Positions 34,283 to 45,393 of a stretch of DNA of 52,319 nt are shown piece by piece (position 1 is the first letter of the stretch; every line of letters begins with the position of its first letter). The position numbers and the translations under genes were made by a program. This stretch comes from Gnetum montanum. Its lineage: Eukaryota > Streptophyta > Gnetopsida > Gnetales > Gnetaceae. The stretch covers positions 836,068-888,386 of the forward strand of contig MNCI01034664.1 in the NCBI GenBank assembly GCA_015680685.1, in the 5' to 3' direction. The notes below the pieces were generated by a model. The model searched no databases, was not told the origin of the DNA, and was given only the letters and a program-made list of their open reading frames with translations.

Positions 34283-34416
34283 TGGGAACCTGCTAAATAA
34301 TTGAGCATGTAGTTGTCTTTGCCGTAGTGTGTAGGCCCTGGAGGGAGGTTTGTAAGGAAGTTGTGAAATCTTTGGAAGAATGTGTCAAGTTGACTTTTCC
34401 GATGTTATTAAAGCAG
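34283..34416 (+). pseudogene. Tubby-like F-box protein gene fragment, one exon piece with splice donor
   Basis: WEPAK, then after a frameshift EHVVVFAVVCRPWREVCKEV and VKSLEECVKLTFPMLLKQ. This closely follows the F-box end of plant Tubby-like proteins (pattern WPARKHVV..AAVCR.WRE.CKEIV..PE..KLTFP..LKQ). The homology ends exactly at CAG|GTAAG (donor GT at 34417), consistent with an exon end with the intron start still attached, so the piece looks copied from DNA rather than from spliced RNA. No downstream Tubby exon was found before or after the LINE. The upstream part of the F-box is not recognisable. Confidence 0.75.
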
Positions 34417-35079
34417 GTAAGATCTTTGTTCCATCGAACATTGGAACTGTATTAGTATCAAAGTCACTATTGTGGGTTGCGTTTTTATAAAAAGTCTGTT
34501 AACAAGTGAATGCATAAACCATTGTACCTAGATTAGGGTATTAAGATGCATGATGAATCTCCGTAGGTTTAACCTATAGTTCAGTAACAAAATCAAGGAC
34601 ACTTTCCGGTAATAAAAACACCCATCGTCTATTTCATTCTGTACTTGATGTTTCGTTTTGAAATATGTATGAATGAAAGAGTATCATATTTTTCATGCTT
34701 CTGTTGGAATCTGTCTTAAACCTTAACTACGTTACCTAACGTTAACTATGGGTTTTCTTGTTAACTAGATATTGGAGCGATATAAAGCGTCAAACATTCA
34801 TGTGCTTTACATTTTATACCGAATTTTGTCCTGCGGTTATTCATTCCAGTAATGTTTTTAAATTATTCTGCTTATGACAATTTTTCCTCATTACGCTTGT
34901 ATTTTGTATTATTCCTTGGAAATTTTCTTTGGTTTCAGCCCCACGGCTCATATCCTTAAGCCTATTAGCATAGATGTTGGTTTTACTGTTTAAGCTACTT
35001 TTGTAAATTATGGCAGGCTTAATAAGATAGATAGGTATAATCATTAGCAGGCTCACAAACTTGTTGATGTGTAAAACAA
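34417..35079. other. No gene seen; possible intron remnant or LINE 5' region
   Basis: AT-rich with no open frame of note. The left part may be the intron of the Tubby-like fragment, and the right part may be the 5' untranslated part of the LINE. I cannot place the boundary. Confidence 0.4.
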
Positions 35080-35096
35080 CATTGTTTTTTTTTTTT

Positions 35097-36197
35097 GGAA
35101 TCTCAAGGCTCGTCTGGTTCTTCTTAGCAGGGAAGTCCCCCTACTCCACTCATATTGATTTTTTTATTCCGGACGATCTTTTTGATGATGTCATTGAAGA
35201 ATTTTCATCTCAGTTCATTTTTATATAAATTATGGGTTTTATTCCCTGATTAGTAAATCTCAATTTGTACATCAAATCTATTCTACAACCTCACGGCATA
35301 ACCGTTTCCTATGCCCGATATTATGCCCGAAACTTTGTGCTCGTAGAACTCTCTGATGCTTCTCATGTCAAGAAAGCCCTTTCAGCCTATTTTTACCCAG
35401 CAAGAAATGCCACCCTGGTCGTCCGTCCATGGAAATTTGACTTCGATGTCACTGACCCAGCCTATAAAACTATCCCCTGTTATGTGGAGTTACCTAATCT
35501 TCCACTTATTTTTTCCACCTTTGAGAGAGACATTGTCAGTACCCTAGGTCACATTATCTCTGATCACGGAGTAGAGGTTAATGGAATTCAGTTTCGTCGC
35601 TACTGTATAGAACTAGACATCTCTCACAAGAAAACCTCTCTCACATTAGCGGCTGGAGGAAAATTGTTCACACAAAAAGTTGATTATTTTTACCTTCCAA
35701 ACTCCTGTAGCTATTGTCATCGAGCTGATCACCACATCTCGGCCTGCCCTTCCTTAGCTAGGAAGAAAAATGCAAACAACCCTTCACAAAATCGTTCTTC
35801 CCCTATAGATGAAACTCAAGTCCTACCGAAAACATTTAAATTTACAGCTACTCCCCACAAGCCCTCTAGTTTTCTCTCCAAACCTAAATCCTCTACCACA
35901 CAAGTCCCTCATTCTAGCTCATCTATAAAGATCACTTCACAAGCTAAAGTCACCCAGTCTAAATCTTTCAAGGACTCCATTTCAACCACTGAGGAAGGGA
36001 GTGATGGGGGTAGGAAAAGAGCTAAACCATCCTCCTTTTCTGACCCACCATTATCTCCCTCCCATATAGCCTCTTCTATAGTTCTAGTTATTACAAACGA
36101 CCCCTTTGTTGTCCTCTCCAACATAATGGAAGTGGATACATCAACCCTCAAATCCTCTAAAGTTCTTTCCCTACCCACATCTTCTACCTCATCATGA
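35097..36197 (+). pseudogene. LINE ORF1, nucleic-acid-binding protein (DUF4283-like), two N-terminal stops
   Basis: The clean frame is 35250-36197. It has VVRPWKFDFDV, IPCYVELPNLPLIF and a Cys-X2-Cys-X4-His-X4-Cys knuckle (CSYCHRADHHISAC, about 35705-35746), the layout of plant LINE ORF1 proteins that bind the element RNA. A Ser/Thr/Pro-rich, basic tail follows. The same frame appears open upstream to about 35097 (WFFLAGKSP, DDLFDDVIEEF), broken by TAA 35226-35228 and TGA 35247-35249, so the first part of the protein is probably cut off. Its stop TGA (36195-36197) overlaps the ORF2 ATG. Confidence 0.75.
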
Positions 36198-39100
36198 ATT
36201 TAGTATCTTGGAATGTTCGCGGCCTTATAGATAGGCTTCGAGGTAAAAGGGCTAGCAATTTTCTCTCTAGTCTGAATACCACCTTTGATTTCATCCTTCT
36301 TCAGGAAATTAAAATTTCAGCTTCTGACTTAGAGTTTTCAGCTCATAGGTTTCTTCCCCACTCCTCAGTCATAGCTACCTCCCACGTGTATGGAAAAGGT
36401 GGAGCAGCTATTCTCATTTCAGCCCATTGGAAAGACAAACTCATCCATTCTAGTTCCGATTCAAGCCAAAGAGTTTCTTGGGCTATCTTTTCCTCCTCCC
36501 ATGGACCCTTTGGGGTTTGCTCTATTTATGCTCCAAATGACTCCATGGAACGGGCTAACTTATGGCAGGAACTAACCTATTCTCTTCCTTCCATTCCTTG
36601 GATTTTTGGCGGAGATTTTAATATGATTGAATTCCTTCACGATAAACTTGGGGGAGTCCCTTTTCAACTTCCTCCTCAAGAATTTCAACCTTGGTCTGAC
36701 TTTAAAAAAATATTTTATCTCCTTGATGGAGTCAAGGATATCTCAAGCAGACCTTTCCATAGATTTACTTGGAGTAACCTTCGTCTGGGTCAGGCTCGAA
36801 TATATAGTCGGCTAGATCGATTTTACTTCTCCACACTATCCTTTTGGCAGGCAATCTCCACCACTACGGTTCACCAACATGCTACGTTATCTGACCATTA
36901 TCCAATCATCATTTCCATGCAAATCTCTGGTACTTCTCATAGGACCAGACTCCACCTCTTTCGCCTACACTCTAATTTATTCTCGTCTCCTTCATCTCAA
37001 CAACTTCTTTCTAATCTTTGGAATGCCGAACCTAGGCCCATAGGTTAGGTGGGTTGGATCCAATGGTGGCTGCGAACCACTAGTAGGGTGAGGAACTTTG
37101 CTCGGAAGTTCGGCAAGGAAGTGGCCTCCCATTCTAGACAAGAGTATAACAACATTTGTTCAACTATTAATAATCTTACGGAAAGGTTATCCATAGAACC
37201 CTTTAATACCCACATTCATGAAGAACTTGCTAAAGTTCACTCCACTTTCCAATATTGGAAAGTCCACAAAGCCCACAGTGCCTTAATCAAAAGTAGACTT
37301 GCTTGGTTGAAGATTCAAGATGAGCAATGTAAGGAATTTTTTAAATATCTTAACAGCTCTCCTTCCATTCCATCCCCAGATACTCTCTCTAGGGATGGTG
37401 TTATTATCACTGATCATGATAGTATACTCTCTTACCTTAAGGAGCACTTTGAAGCCTTGTTTATAGCTTCCCCAATGAATCTCTCATCATTTGAGGCCAC
37501 TACGCGTAACTATCCTAGGTTAGTTGACTCATCCATGTCTCACATCCTCGATGCTAATATCACTCAAGAAGAGCTTCAACATGCTTGTTTCAAACTCAGC
37601 TCTGGGAAAGCTCCTGGATATGATGGTTTCCCTGTTGAGTTTTTTCAGAGGCATTGGAATCTTGTTGGCCATGACCTTTTCCAAGTAATTAAAGAGGCTA
37701 TCCATCTTGGTTCTCTTGGACCAAATTTAAATCTTGGGATTATTCGCCTCCTTCCCAAATCAGGAGACCCTACTAGTATAGCTAATTGGCGACCCATTAC
37801 TCTTCTTAATGTGGTATACAAAATTTGGGCCAAATGCTTAGCCTTACGTTTGAAAAAATTCCTTCATAAAATTATATCCCCTCAACAAACCGGATTTGTC
37901 CCAGGGCGTTATATCTTAGATAATGTAGTGGCTGCTTGGGAAGGTTTGCAGTGGGCTGAGGATGATGGCCAAGACATCCTTTTGATGAAATTGGACTATG
38001 CCAAGGCCTACGACAACATTAAGTGGGACTTTATCCTTCAAACTATGTCAAAACTAGGTTTTGGCTCCAAGTATCTTCATATGGTGAAATGTCTCTTCTC
38101 AGATGCTAATGCGAGAATAACCACCACCTTTGGCATCACCGCCCCCTTTGCAATACATAGATCAATAAGACAAGGTTGTCCTCTTGCCCCTTATCTCTTT
38201 ATCATTGCTTCGGATTTCCTTTGCCATCAAATTAACCATGATATTCAATCAAGGATGCTATATGGCGTGCACTTTTCCTCTCCTCAACATCAACTGCTTA
38301 ATATGCATTTTGCTGATGACTCTTTTTTTCTAATCCAAAATACAACCGATAATGTTAAACGACTTTTAGCCCAAGTAGAGCAATATTGTTCTCTCTCTGG
38401 TTCTACCATTAATTGGTCTAAATCTTCTGTATATAGTTTTCATAACAATTATAGTAAACTCCCCACCTATCCATGGAAATTAATCCAAGACCATGAGATC
38501 ATGAAGCTCTTGGGAATCCCTTTTCGATTTCGTGGTCCTACTTCTACACTGTGGGAGCTAGTTATCTCTCGTATTCGTAAGAAAACTGAAAAGTGGAAGA
38601 CTAAGCCCCTTACCTTGGCAGGAAAATATCTTGTTTGTAAATCCATTTGTGCTTCTACCCATGTGTATTATTCCTCGTGCTGGGCTCCTTCCCACACAGC
38701 CTATCAAAACTTGGAGCGGTTATTTCGAGACTTCATGTGGTCATCTAAAGATTCCCAACGAGGTTTTCATCGTGTTGCTTGGAACATTGTCACTCTTCCT
38801 AGAAACAAAGGAGGATTAGGTCTGTTGAATTCCTACAAACAGGGACTCACCTTAGTTGCTAAGTGGTTAGTGCAACATTTGGACACCTTGGACATAATTG
38901 GAAATCTTCTCCAGCTAAGGCTTCATCAAAGTTTTCCTAAACATAAGCCTTTTTGGAAAAACATCCATCCTATTAATTGGATTTTCTCTCCTCATTCTAT
39001 CTCCATTTTGGGTTCCCATGTATTCAAAAGCATATGGAAGGCTTGACAAGTTCTCCACCATCATATTAATTAGTCTAATATCCATCTTAACCCTACTCTC

Positions 39101-40060
39101 CTTCCCATGCTTTGCCCTTGGTGGTTACCCTTGACCCCTGCCCCTCTTGCCATTACTAATGCAAGATTAGCCATTATTTGGTACTGGAAGGGAGTGATTT
39201 CCCTTAATTGTCTTCGTCTTGCTAATCAATGGATTTCTTGGGAAGCTTTTGAAAACCTATATGGAGCTTCGAAAGCAATGCGGCTTTGCTTCCACCAAAT
39301 ACATACATTTCTTCATCAATCATTACACCTAGATGGTGCTATCCAAGGTCTATTTCATGGCCTCTATTGGTCTAATGGGTCAAAAATTGTTCCTTATCGG
39401 CCACATGTTCCCTTTCAATTGTTACACGATTCTTCCGAAGTCATTCTATGCTATAATCGATCGTGGAATAAACAAGAATCTGAGGATTTTTGGATCTCTC
39501 TTTTCAACCAAATTTGGCATCTCCCGACTCTTCCCAAAATTCAACAATTCCTTTGGTGTTTTCTTCATCAAGGTCTCCCAATCGGGAAATGTTTAGCATA
39601 CCTTGGGATTCACTCCCCTAAGTGCCCTTTATGTAATGACCCTGAAACCTTTGTCCATGTTTTTTGGCTTTGCCCATTTGCTCAGCATGCATGGGAATGG
39701 GCTTCTAAGGTTTTTCCCTCATGCACTGTTACACAAGAGGCCGTAATGTTTGGTTTCTTACCTATCAGGTCCAAAAACTCTCATTTCCTATGGAAGATCC
39801 TTAGGCCCATCATCTTATATAATATTTGGAAACGTAGATGTACCACACTTTTTCAAAAGACAATTATTTCAAACTCCTTACAACTAACTACTTCGGAAAA
39901 AATGCAAATTCTTCGGCATGTTCACTTCCAAATTATATCTCAAGCCCCAAAATTCAAGATGAATGCTAACCAGTTGTTTTTCTTATTGCAGCCATGGAGT
40001 CATATCGGAGATCCAAATAATCACCATCATCAAGCCTCGCTTCAGAAGAAAGTCTCCTAA
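36194..40060 (+). pseudogene. LINE ORF2, endonuclease and reverse transcriptase, three in-frame stops
   Basis: One frame of 1289 codons from ATG 36194 to TAA 40058-40060, interrupted by TAG 37046-37048, TGA 39044-39046 and TAG 39071-39073, with no frameshift. The endonuclease part keeps WNVRG, LLQE, GDFN, RLDRFY and SDH. The reverse transcriptase keeps SGKAPGYDGFP, NWRPITLLN, GFVPGRYILDN, LDYAKAYD (motif A), RQGCPLAPYLF (motif B) and FADD (motif C, 38308-38319). The C-terminus has Cys-X2-Cys-X7-His-X4-Cys (CPLCNDPETFVHVFWLC), the zf-RVT finger of plant LINEs. No RNase H domain was seen. Start choice: the ATG overlaps the ORF1 stop as ATGA and precedes the endonuclease motif directly. All key catalytic motifs remain. 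Confidence 0.9.
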
Positions 40061-40325
40061 TTAAGCCACAGTTTTCTACACCATTTGGCCTTTTTCCTCT
40101 TTCTTCCACCTTTGTTCTCATTCGACAATCCACATCCAGGAAAAGATACACACATTTCAGCGAATGGTTGATCTTTGGAATGCATTTCCACACCCTGTGG
40201 AATGCTAAGTTTAACATGTTTCCTCTATAATAGTCTCAGTCAACACGGTTTCTCTTCCTCCTTTCCTCAATCTATATGTCTTGAGGTAGCATATGTACTA
40301 AATTTTGGTTTCTATTAATAAAATT
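40061..40325 (+). other. LINE 3' untranslated region
   Basis: No open frame. AATAAA lies at 40317-40322; the element probably ends soon after, though no A-tail is visible. Confidence 0.5.
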
Positions 40326-41228
40326 CTCTTTTCCCAACGTTTTTCGTTGACCTTGCTGTAGACCTTCCCGGAGCACTTGAAGATAAGATAATAATATCAA
40401 TATATGTAAAACATGGATGGGTGGTGACAATGTTGACAATGGTAATCCTCCTTTAGTTTGAACAAAGTTGTTGATATTGATAATACATCATCACATTTTA
40501 GGTGTTATGGACTTCTAGTTTTTACATTCATGAATTTTTTAAAAATTGGGTATCATTTATCTTTGCTACTATGTGTAACAATGGTTGCACTATGAACATT
40601 TGGATGTTTACATATATTTTTTTATTATCTGTCACATGGTGTAACCATGGCTACAGTTTTAGTTTTAAACATTATTTATTTACTTATTTATTTTTATGTT
40701 TTATATATTATTTTTGTGTAAAGGGCTATAAGTTAAAACAACTAGGCTATGAAATATGATTTATCAATGAAATGAAAAAAAAATGTAAAAATGTAAAAGG
40801 AGGTAAAACTTTTAAGGTAAAAACTAAGAATAATGCGATGGAGCAAACAAGTCATAACACACATATAAGGAAGCTAAAGGAAGGCCACGAATTCACTAGT
40901 TTTAGACCCTAGCAAACCATAGTCTTGCTAGTTTTTAGGCCATAGTAGGCCAAGGTCCATACGTTGTCTAGCAAGTAAGCGATGCTCTTGAAAGAGTATG
41001 TAAAGCTAGAGCCAATATTGAAACATGATATGATGTTGCAAAAATGATCAAACGATCCTTAACAAGAGAGGGGATAAGACATTTACTACAAACTTCTTGT
41101 TTGACCTTTGATAGATCAAAAAATACTGTTGCACAATTTTATGTTCACCATATCTCTTGTTTAGCATGGCAGGTTGTAGGCATTTTCATTGACCACCACA
41201 TGTTGCAAAGTTGATATTGCTAACATTG
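40326..41228. other. No gene seen
   Basis: AT-rich. The open frame at 40502-40759 has no recognisable motif. Short repeats around CTAGCAA occur near 40890-40975. Confidence 0.45.
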
Positions 41229-41879
41229 TTATTGTCCTTGTTTGTGGCCCACTTTGAGTATCGAGAGTTTCCTCTTGAAATTCCACCTCCAAACCTTGGT
41301 CGATGTTGACATCATTAACCGAAGGTAGTGACATATTGTCCTCACGAATGATGATTTCATTGCCCTCTCGTATGGCAAGTGAATCTCATAATGTATAGGA
41401 GATGAGACCATGCGAAGCTTAGTCAACCATGGCCTTCCTAGGAATAAGCTAAATTCGGGTGTCTCTTCAACCACCAGGAAGTTGGTGGATGTAGGAAATT
41501 GCTCACAAGCTATGAAATCCAAGGAGATGAAACGTCACACTACTACTCATGATCCATTAAATGACATAAGTAAAAAGGTAGTGGTTTCCTAGATGTTCTT
41601 AGTTAGGCCTAGTTTGTCAACTATAGAAAATGGTGCCACATTAGTTGCCACCCCATCATCCACATGAACACGATGAACCTTGTACTTACCAACACATATA
41701 GTAATGATGAGAGGGGTGAATAGCACTTCTCCATTTCGAGAGTCAATTGTCACCTCAATGTCATGAAAGTTGAGCATCGGTTTATGCCTATTTTCCCTAA
41801 GTGAAGCTTCCTCAATGATAAAATGGATTAACTCTCTATTGGTGGGCATGGCTTTGCTCATGAAAATAGAAGTTAACAC
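41229..41879 (-). pseudogene. Retroviral-type aspartic protease domain, family B
   Basis: The minus-strand frames 41879-41589 and 41522-41229 together give a plant gypsy protease. They include MPTNRELIHFIIEEASLREN, FHDIEVTIDSR, VHRVHVDDGVATNVAPFSIV (flap and active-site loop, where D-x-G-x-x-x-N is degenerate relative to the usual DGG/DSG with SSxN), then FLVVEETPEFSLFLGRPWLT, matching the LLGRPWL end of this domain. A stop separates the two frames. It probably matured Gag-Pol; it is inactive in this copy. Confidence 0.7.
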
Positions 41880-42229
41880 TTACACTAGTGCATCTCTATG
41901 AGTAGGAGAAGTCACAAACAAGTCATATAAGTTTAGTGACGTTTTCTTTGTTTTGACGGATCATTTGGCTTGTTCCATTATTGTGAGAAGCTTCTTTCCC
42001 TTGGCATGTGACCTTTTACCCTTAGTGGTTTTAATTTCCTCTATTCTTCCTAGAGTTTGTGGCTTACATTTTAGTGTATGTGCCTTGGGCCCCTTATCCA
42101 TGGATGTTGATCTTGTTGTAGGTCTAGGTGGGTAACCTTTAGTGGACTTAGTTTTTGATTTGGTGATAGGTTATTTTCATCACCATTGTGATGATGGTTT
42201 CGTGCTAATTGCTGAGTTGATGGACACTA

Positions 42230-42530
42230 TAGGTGGGATTTGATCATGGATTGTCATGGTTTTAGTTGTTGAAGGTGGAGGGACCTGGATAATAAATGGT
42301 TCCTTAACCTTAGAAGGATTGGTAACTTGTGGTATGGATTGTGAAGTTGATGTCACTGAAGGTGGGACTTGTATGATAAAAGGCTTTTTAGAGGCTACAA
42401 CAAATGGTACCCTAATGATGAAGGGCTCTCTAGGCTTTGTGTTTTGGGGCCAAGGCAGTACTATAATGACAAATGGTTCCCTAGGGGGAATAGATCATTT
42501 GGTTTTTGTGAATGAGGCTACAATGTAGGA
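42230..42530 (-). pseudogene. Proline-rich peptide-repeat linker (family B gag-protease)
   Basis: On the minus strand the motif (K/R)(E/K)PF(I/V)I-x-V(P/L) recurs four times: PREPFVIIVLP, PREPFIIRVP, KKPFIIQVP and KEPFIIQVP, separated by T/S/Q/P-rich spacers. The plus-strand open frame at 42256-42528 is its antisense shadow. Confidence 0.6.
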
Positions 42531-42549
42531 GTTATTATTGGTGCTTGGA

Positions 42550-42716
42550 TAGTTGGCCTCATTCAACACCAACTTTCTATGGTCTATTATCTTTTGGAGG
42601 TCATCCTTTAATGTTAGGAAAAAATTGGTATCATGACCAACCATTTGAAGATAATGGCAAAACATGTCTAGTTTGAAGTACTTTGGTAGCTTGTAATTAT
42701 CCTTGGTTGCTATCAT
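42550..42716 (-). pseudogene. Gag zinc-knuckle-like segment (family B)
   Basis: The minus strand reads FCHYLQMVGHDTNFFLTLK, then DLQKIIDHRKL. It resembles the YC.YH...GHDT..C..LK...E.LI motif between gag and protease in some plant gypsy lineages, with the last Cys and one His replaced. It is degenerate. Confidence 0.55.
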
Positions 42717-42999
42717 TGGATCTCTAGCTATGTCACAAAGATGATCGTGCCTCCTACAAGCTTCCTTGGATAGTTGCTTATGTTATATATGGTTGTCTTT
42801 AAGCAACTATTCCAAAAGCTTAGAGGACTTCATAGGAAACCTTGTGTACTTAGGTCTATCCTTTCATCCAAATTTAATCTTGATTGGTTTGGAGCATAGA
42901 AAGTGAATGATTGCAATGAGTCAGAAGATGATTTGTAAGGTAGTGATCCCCTTTTTCTTACTTTCTTTGAATCTTTTTTTACTATGGCCACGGTTGTAT

Positions 43000-44126
43000 G
43001 TTCTTACCTAGTTTTATTGGTATCCCTCTTTGTGTGTTGGTTTTTATAGGCCACATTGTTTAGAGAATTTCTAGCCTCAGCTACCTTCTTGATGTTATTG
43101 GTTTATAAGAAGGATTGGCTTAGTGATCAAGGCTCTAAGTAATAAAGCTTTGCTAAGAGGTGACTTTTAAAGATAGACTCTGGAATCTTGTTGAGTGTTG
43201 ATTTCCATCAACTAGTTCAAGTGGCCCCTACTTCACCTTCATTAGTTGATCCAATGTGGCATCCAGCTTTAAGTTGTATTTGAAGTGGTTAATAAATTGC
43301 TTTATCAAGTCTTCAAGGAAAGGGACGGAACCTCTAAGCAAGGTTCGATACCAATATAAAGCCTTTCCCTTGAGGGACATGGGGAAAACCTGTAGTACCA
43401 TATGAGGCGAAGCTTGCAAAAAAGGTACTTAGACCAGAAGGTGACTAGATGTGCATTGGGATATCCTTCATCATTGGATTTGGTGAAGTTTAGTATGGGC
43501 ATTGTACAAGTAAGGTTATTTGAGGCACAATAGGACTTATAGGATCATCTTAGTAAAAGCTTGGAACCTTGATTATTTGAGTTATACTAGCCTTGAGTTT
43601 CCATAGCTCTTTAGTAAGGTCTTGGATTATTTGAAAGGCTTGATGCAAGCCTTGAGGCATCCCTTTGGGCTATGGTGTTTGTATAGATTGTTAATAAGGA
43701 AGTTTTGAGGCTTGGGCCCATGTGATTGGTATTGGTACAGATGAAAGAGGTTGAGTGATCATTGTTGTAGGTGGGTTGAACAAGGAGAAAGAGGTTTGCA
43801 TTGGGATATGTGGTACAAAGGCAGCAAAGGGAGTATAAGAGGCATATGTTGCTTGGATCCTCGATGAAGGTTCCATTGGCATGAAAAAGGAAGACAATGA
43901 GGTAGAAATCATTGGGATTAGGTGCATTGACAAGGTTGTATTACAAAGGGCATGGATGAGAACAAGGAGGTGGACTAAGACATAGGTTATGCCTGGTGTG
44001 TGGCAATAATGGGTATAGACCCCAAACATGGTAGGATGGACAAGAGGGGAATTGGACTGAGGGACTTGTCCCACTTATGAGGAAAGAGACATGAAGTTGG
44101 GGGTAGTTTTTTGGAGAGCCAAACAT
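43000..44126 (-). pseudogene. gag of gypsy family B (degenerate)
   Basis: The minus strand shows a P/S-rich, Y/H-containing N-terminal part (44074-43691) and then a Retrotrans_gag-type core: FPMSLKGKALYWYRTLLRGS, VPFLEDLIKQFINHFKYNLK and LDATLDQLMKVKQGP (43400-43225). The W-Y-x(2)-L and F-x(2)-H-F spacing fits the family. Frameshifts near 43310 and 43500 break it. Confidence 0.7.
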
Positions 44127-44589
44127 TAGAAAAGGCTCATAATGAAGGTGTTTAGCTTTAGTTCAGCCTCAAACTCATCTTGCTATTCTTGGCAATCCTT
44201 TGAGCTAATTTCCTCACTAAACTCATCAACCTCTATGAGTTGTATGAGCATTTGTGCATAAAAGTCAGTGAGGGGGATTTGGTCATAATGAGATGGGATG
44301 TATTCTTTCCCATCTCAGTGTATAATTTCGAAATGATACTTAGCATCACATTTAGAGTGTGGTATTAAGAGACCAGCTTGCATCTTGGCACAAAAAAAGT
44401 TGAAGAACTCCTCATTAATCACCACAAATTTTAGGTTCTTGCCCCTTTTCCTAAGTGATTGTCTTCATTCTATGACCACAGGATCTTTCAAGTCATAGAT
44501 GCAAACTACATTTTGGCTATAGGCCATGTATGCAAGGTCTAGTGATAGCATGGTTGATTTGCAAAAATGGATGAACTAGTATCAACAAA

Positions 44590-44760
44590 GCTACGTTGGG
44601 CCAGCAAAAACTAAGCTAGGCTTTATAAAACTACACTGGACTAGTAAAAACTAAGTTTTCCTTTATAAGACTATGCTAGGCTTTATAAAAACACATTGAG
44701 CTAGCAAAAAGTAAGCTAGAACAACAAAAACTAAGTTGGGCTTTGAAAGTCCAGTAATTG
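44590..44760 (-). repeat. Irregular tandem repeats in the leader of family B
   Basis: The words AGCAAAAACTAAG and GGCTTTATAAAA recur with variations at intervals of about 20-60 bases between 44590 and 44760. No coding content. Confidence 0.55.
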
Positions 44761-45373
44761 TTGTGAAAATTTAAATATGGAAAAAATAGTTGTTGGTAAT
44801 ATGTTGGGTTTTGAAAAGATACACTAGTATTTTGGTGATAAAAAGAGTAATTTTTTATTTGCTATTTTAAAAAATATTGGTATATTTTCCCTTTATGGAA
44901 AAATAAGAAAAAATATTATTTTTAAAAGATACACTAGGTATCTTAGAAGACAACACTAGCTTTATATGGTGATGGAAAATGTAATTGGTTCACCAAAACT
45001 ACACTGTGTAGTTTGGTAAAGGGGGAATGATGGGTTGGTTTTGCCAAGAGACCTAATCAAAAATATCACAGTAGGAAATGGATGGTGGAAATATGTGTTG
45101 GATCTTTGAAAAATCCAAGGTCAAGCTTTAACAACCAAATTTTATAGGTTCCTTGAGAAACTACACTAGCTTCCAAAAGTCCAATAGCAACTATTGTGAA
45201 TTTCATGGCAACATCCAAATTAACTACAACCACCATGTTGGGTATTAGTTGCAAGAGGATGGATGGAAACATTGATTTTCTTGATATATTTTAATATAAA
45301 TTTTAAAATTTTTAACTTGTAAAAAAATTATTTTGAAAAGGGCAAAGAAGGATTTGACGAAGAACTTGGGTGG

Positions 45374-45393
45374 AGGCCCTTCTTCTAGTGCCA
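45374..45393 (-). other. Primer-binding site of family B
   Basis: The minus strand reads TGGCACTAGAAGAAGGGCC, beginning shortly after TTATAGTTT. The TGGC(A/G)C start and its place before the gag leader suggest a PBS, with the 5' LTR extending to the right of 45393. LTR limits were not found. Confidence 0.5.

Larger units (their letters stand above)
35080..40325 (+). mobile_element. Plant L1-type LINE, near full length
   Basis: Two ORFs in the usual LINE order: ORF1 with a CCHC knuckle, and ORF2 with AP-endonuclease, reverse transcriptase and a C-terminal CCHC zinc finger. An AATAAA at 40317-40322 stands near the end. The left end is uncertain (a T-run at 35085-35096 precedes recognisable ORF1 sequence), and no A-tail or target duplication was found, so both limits are approximate. 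Only point nonsense changes interrupt the ORFs, so it is younger than the gypsy copies. Confidence 0.85.
41229..45393 (-). mobile_element. Second Ty3/gypsy family (B), gag-protease part only
   Basis: Minus-strand order: PBS (45393-45374), leader with repeats (about 45290-44130), gag (44126 to about 43000), knuckle-like region (42716-42560), peptide-repeat linker (42530-42230), protease (41879-41229). Nothing resembling RT or integrase lies at lower coordinates, so pol is missing or cut off near 41.2 kb. The repeat-containing linker and gag style differ clearly from family A. Confidence 0.7.

Noticed and set aside
34220-34400. Minus-strand frame reading NYMLNYLAGSQAEKKAY and neighbours, which looks like a protein C-terminus
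   Set aside because: It is antisense to the Tubby-like fragment, whose plus-strand motif match and splice donor are much stronger.
42256-42528. Plus-strand 90-residue Gly/Val-rich frame
   Set aside because: Antisense shadow of the family B proline-rich linker.
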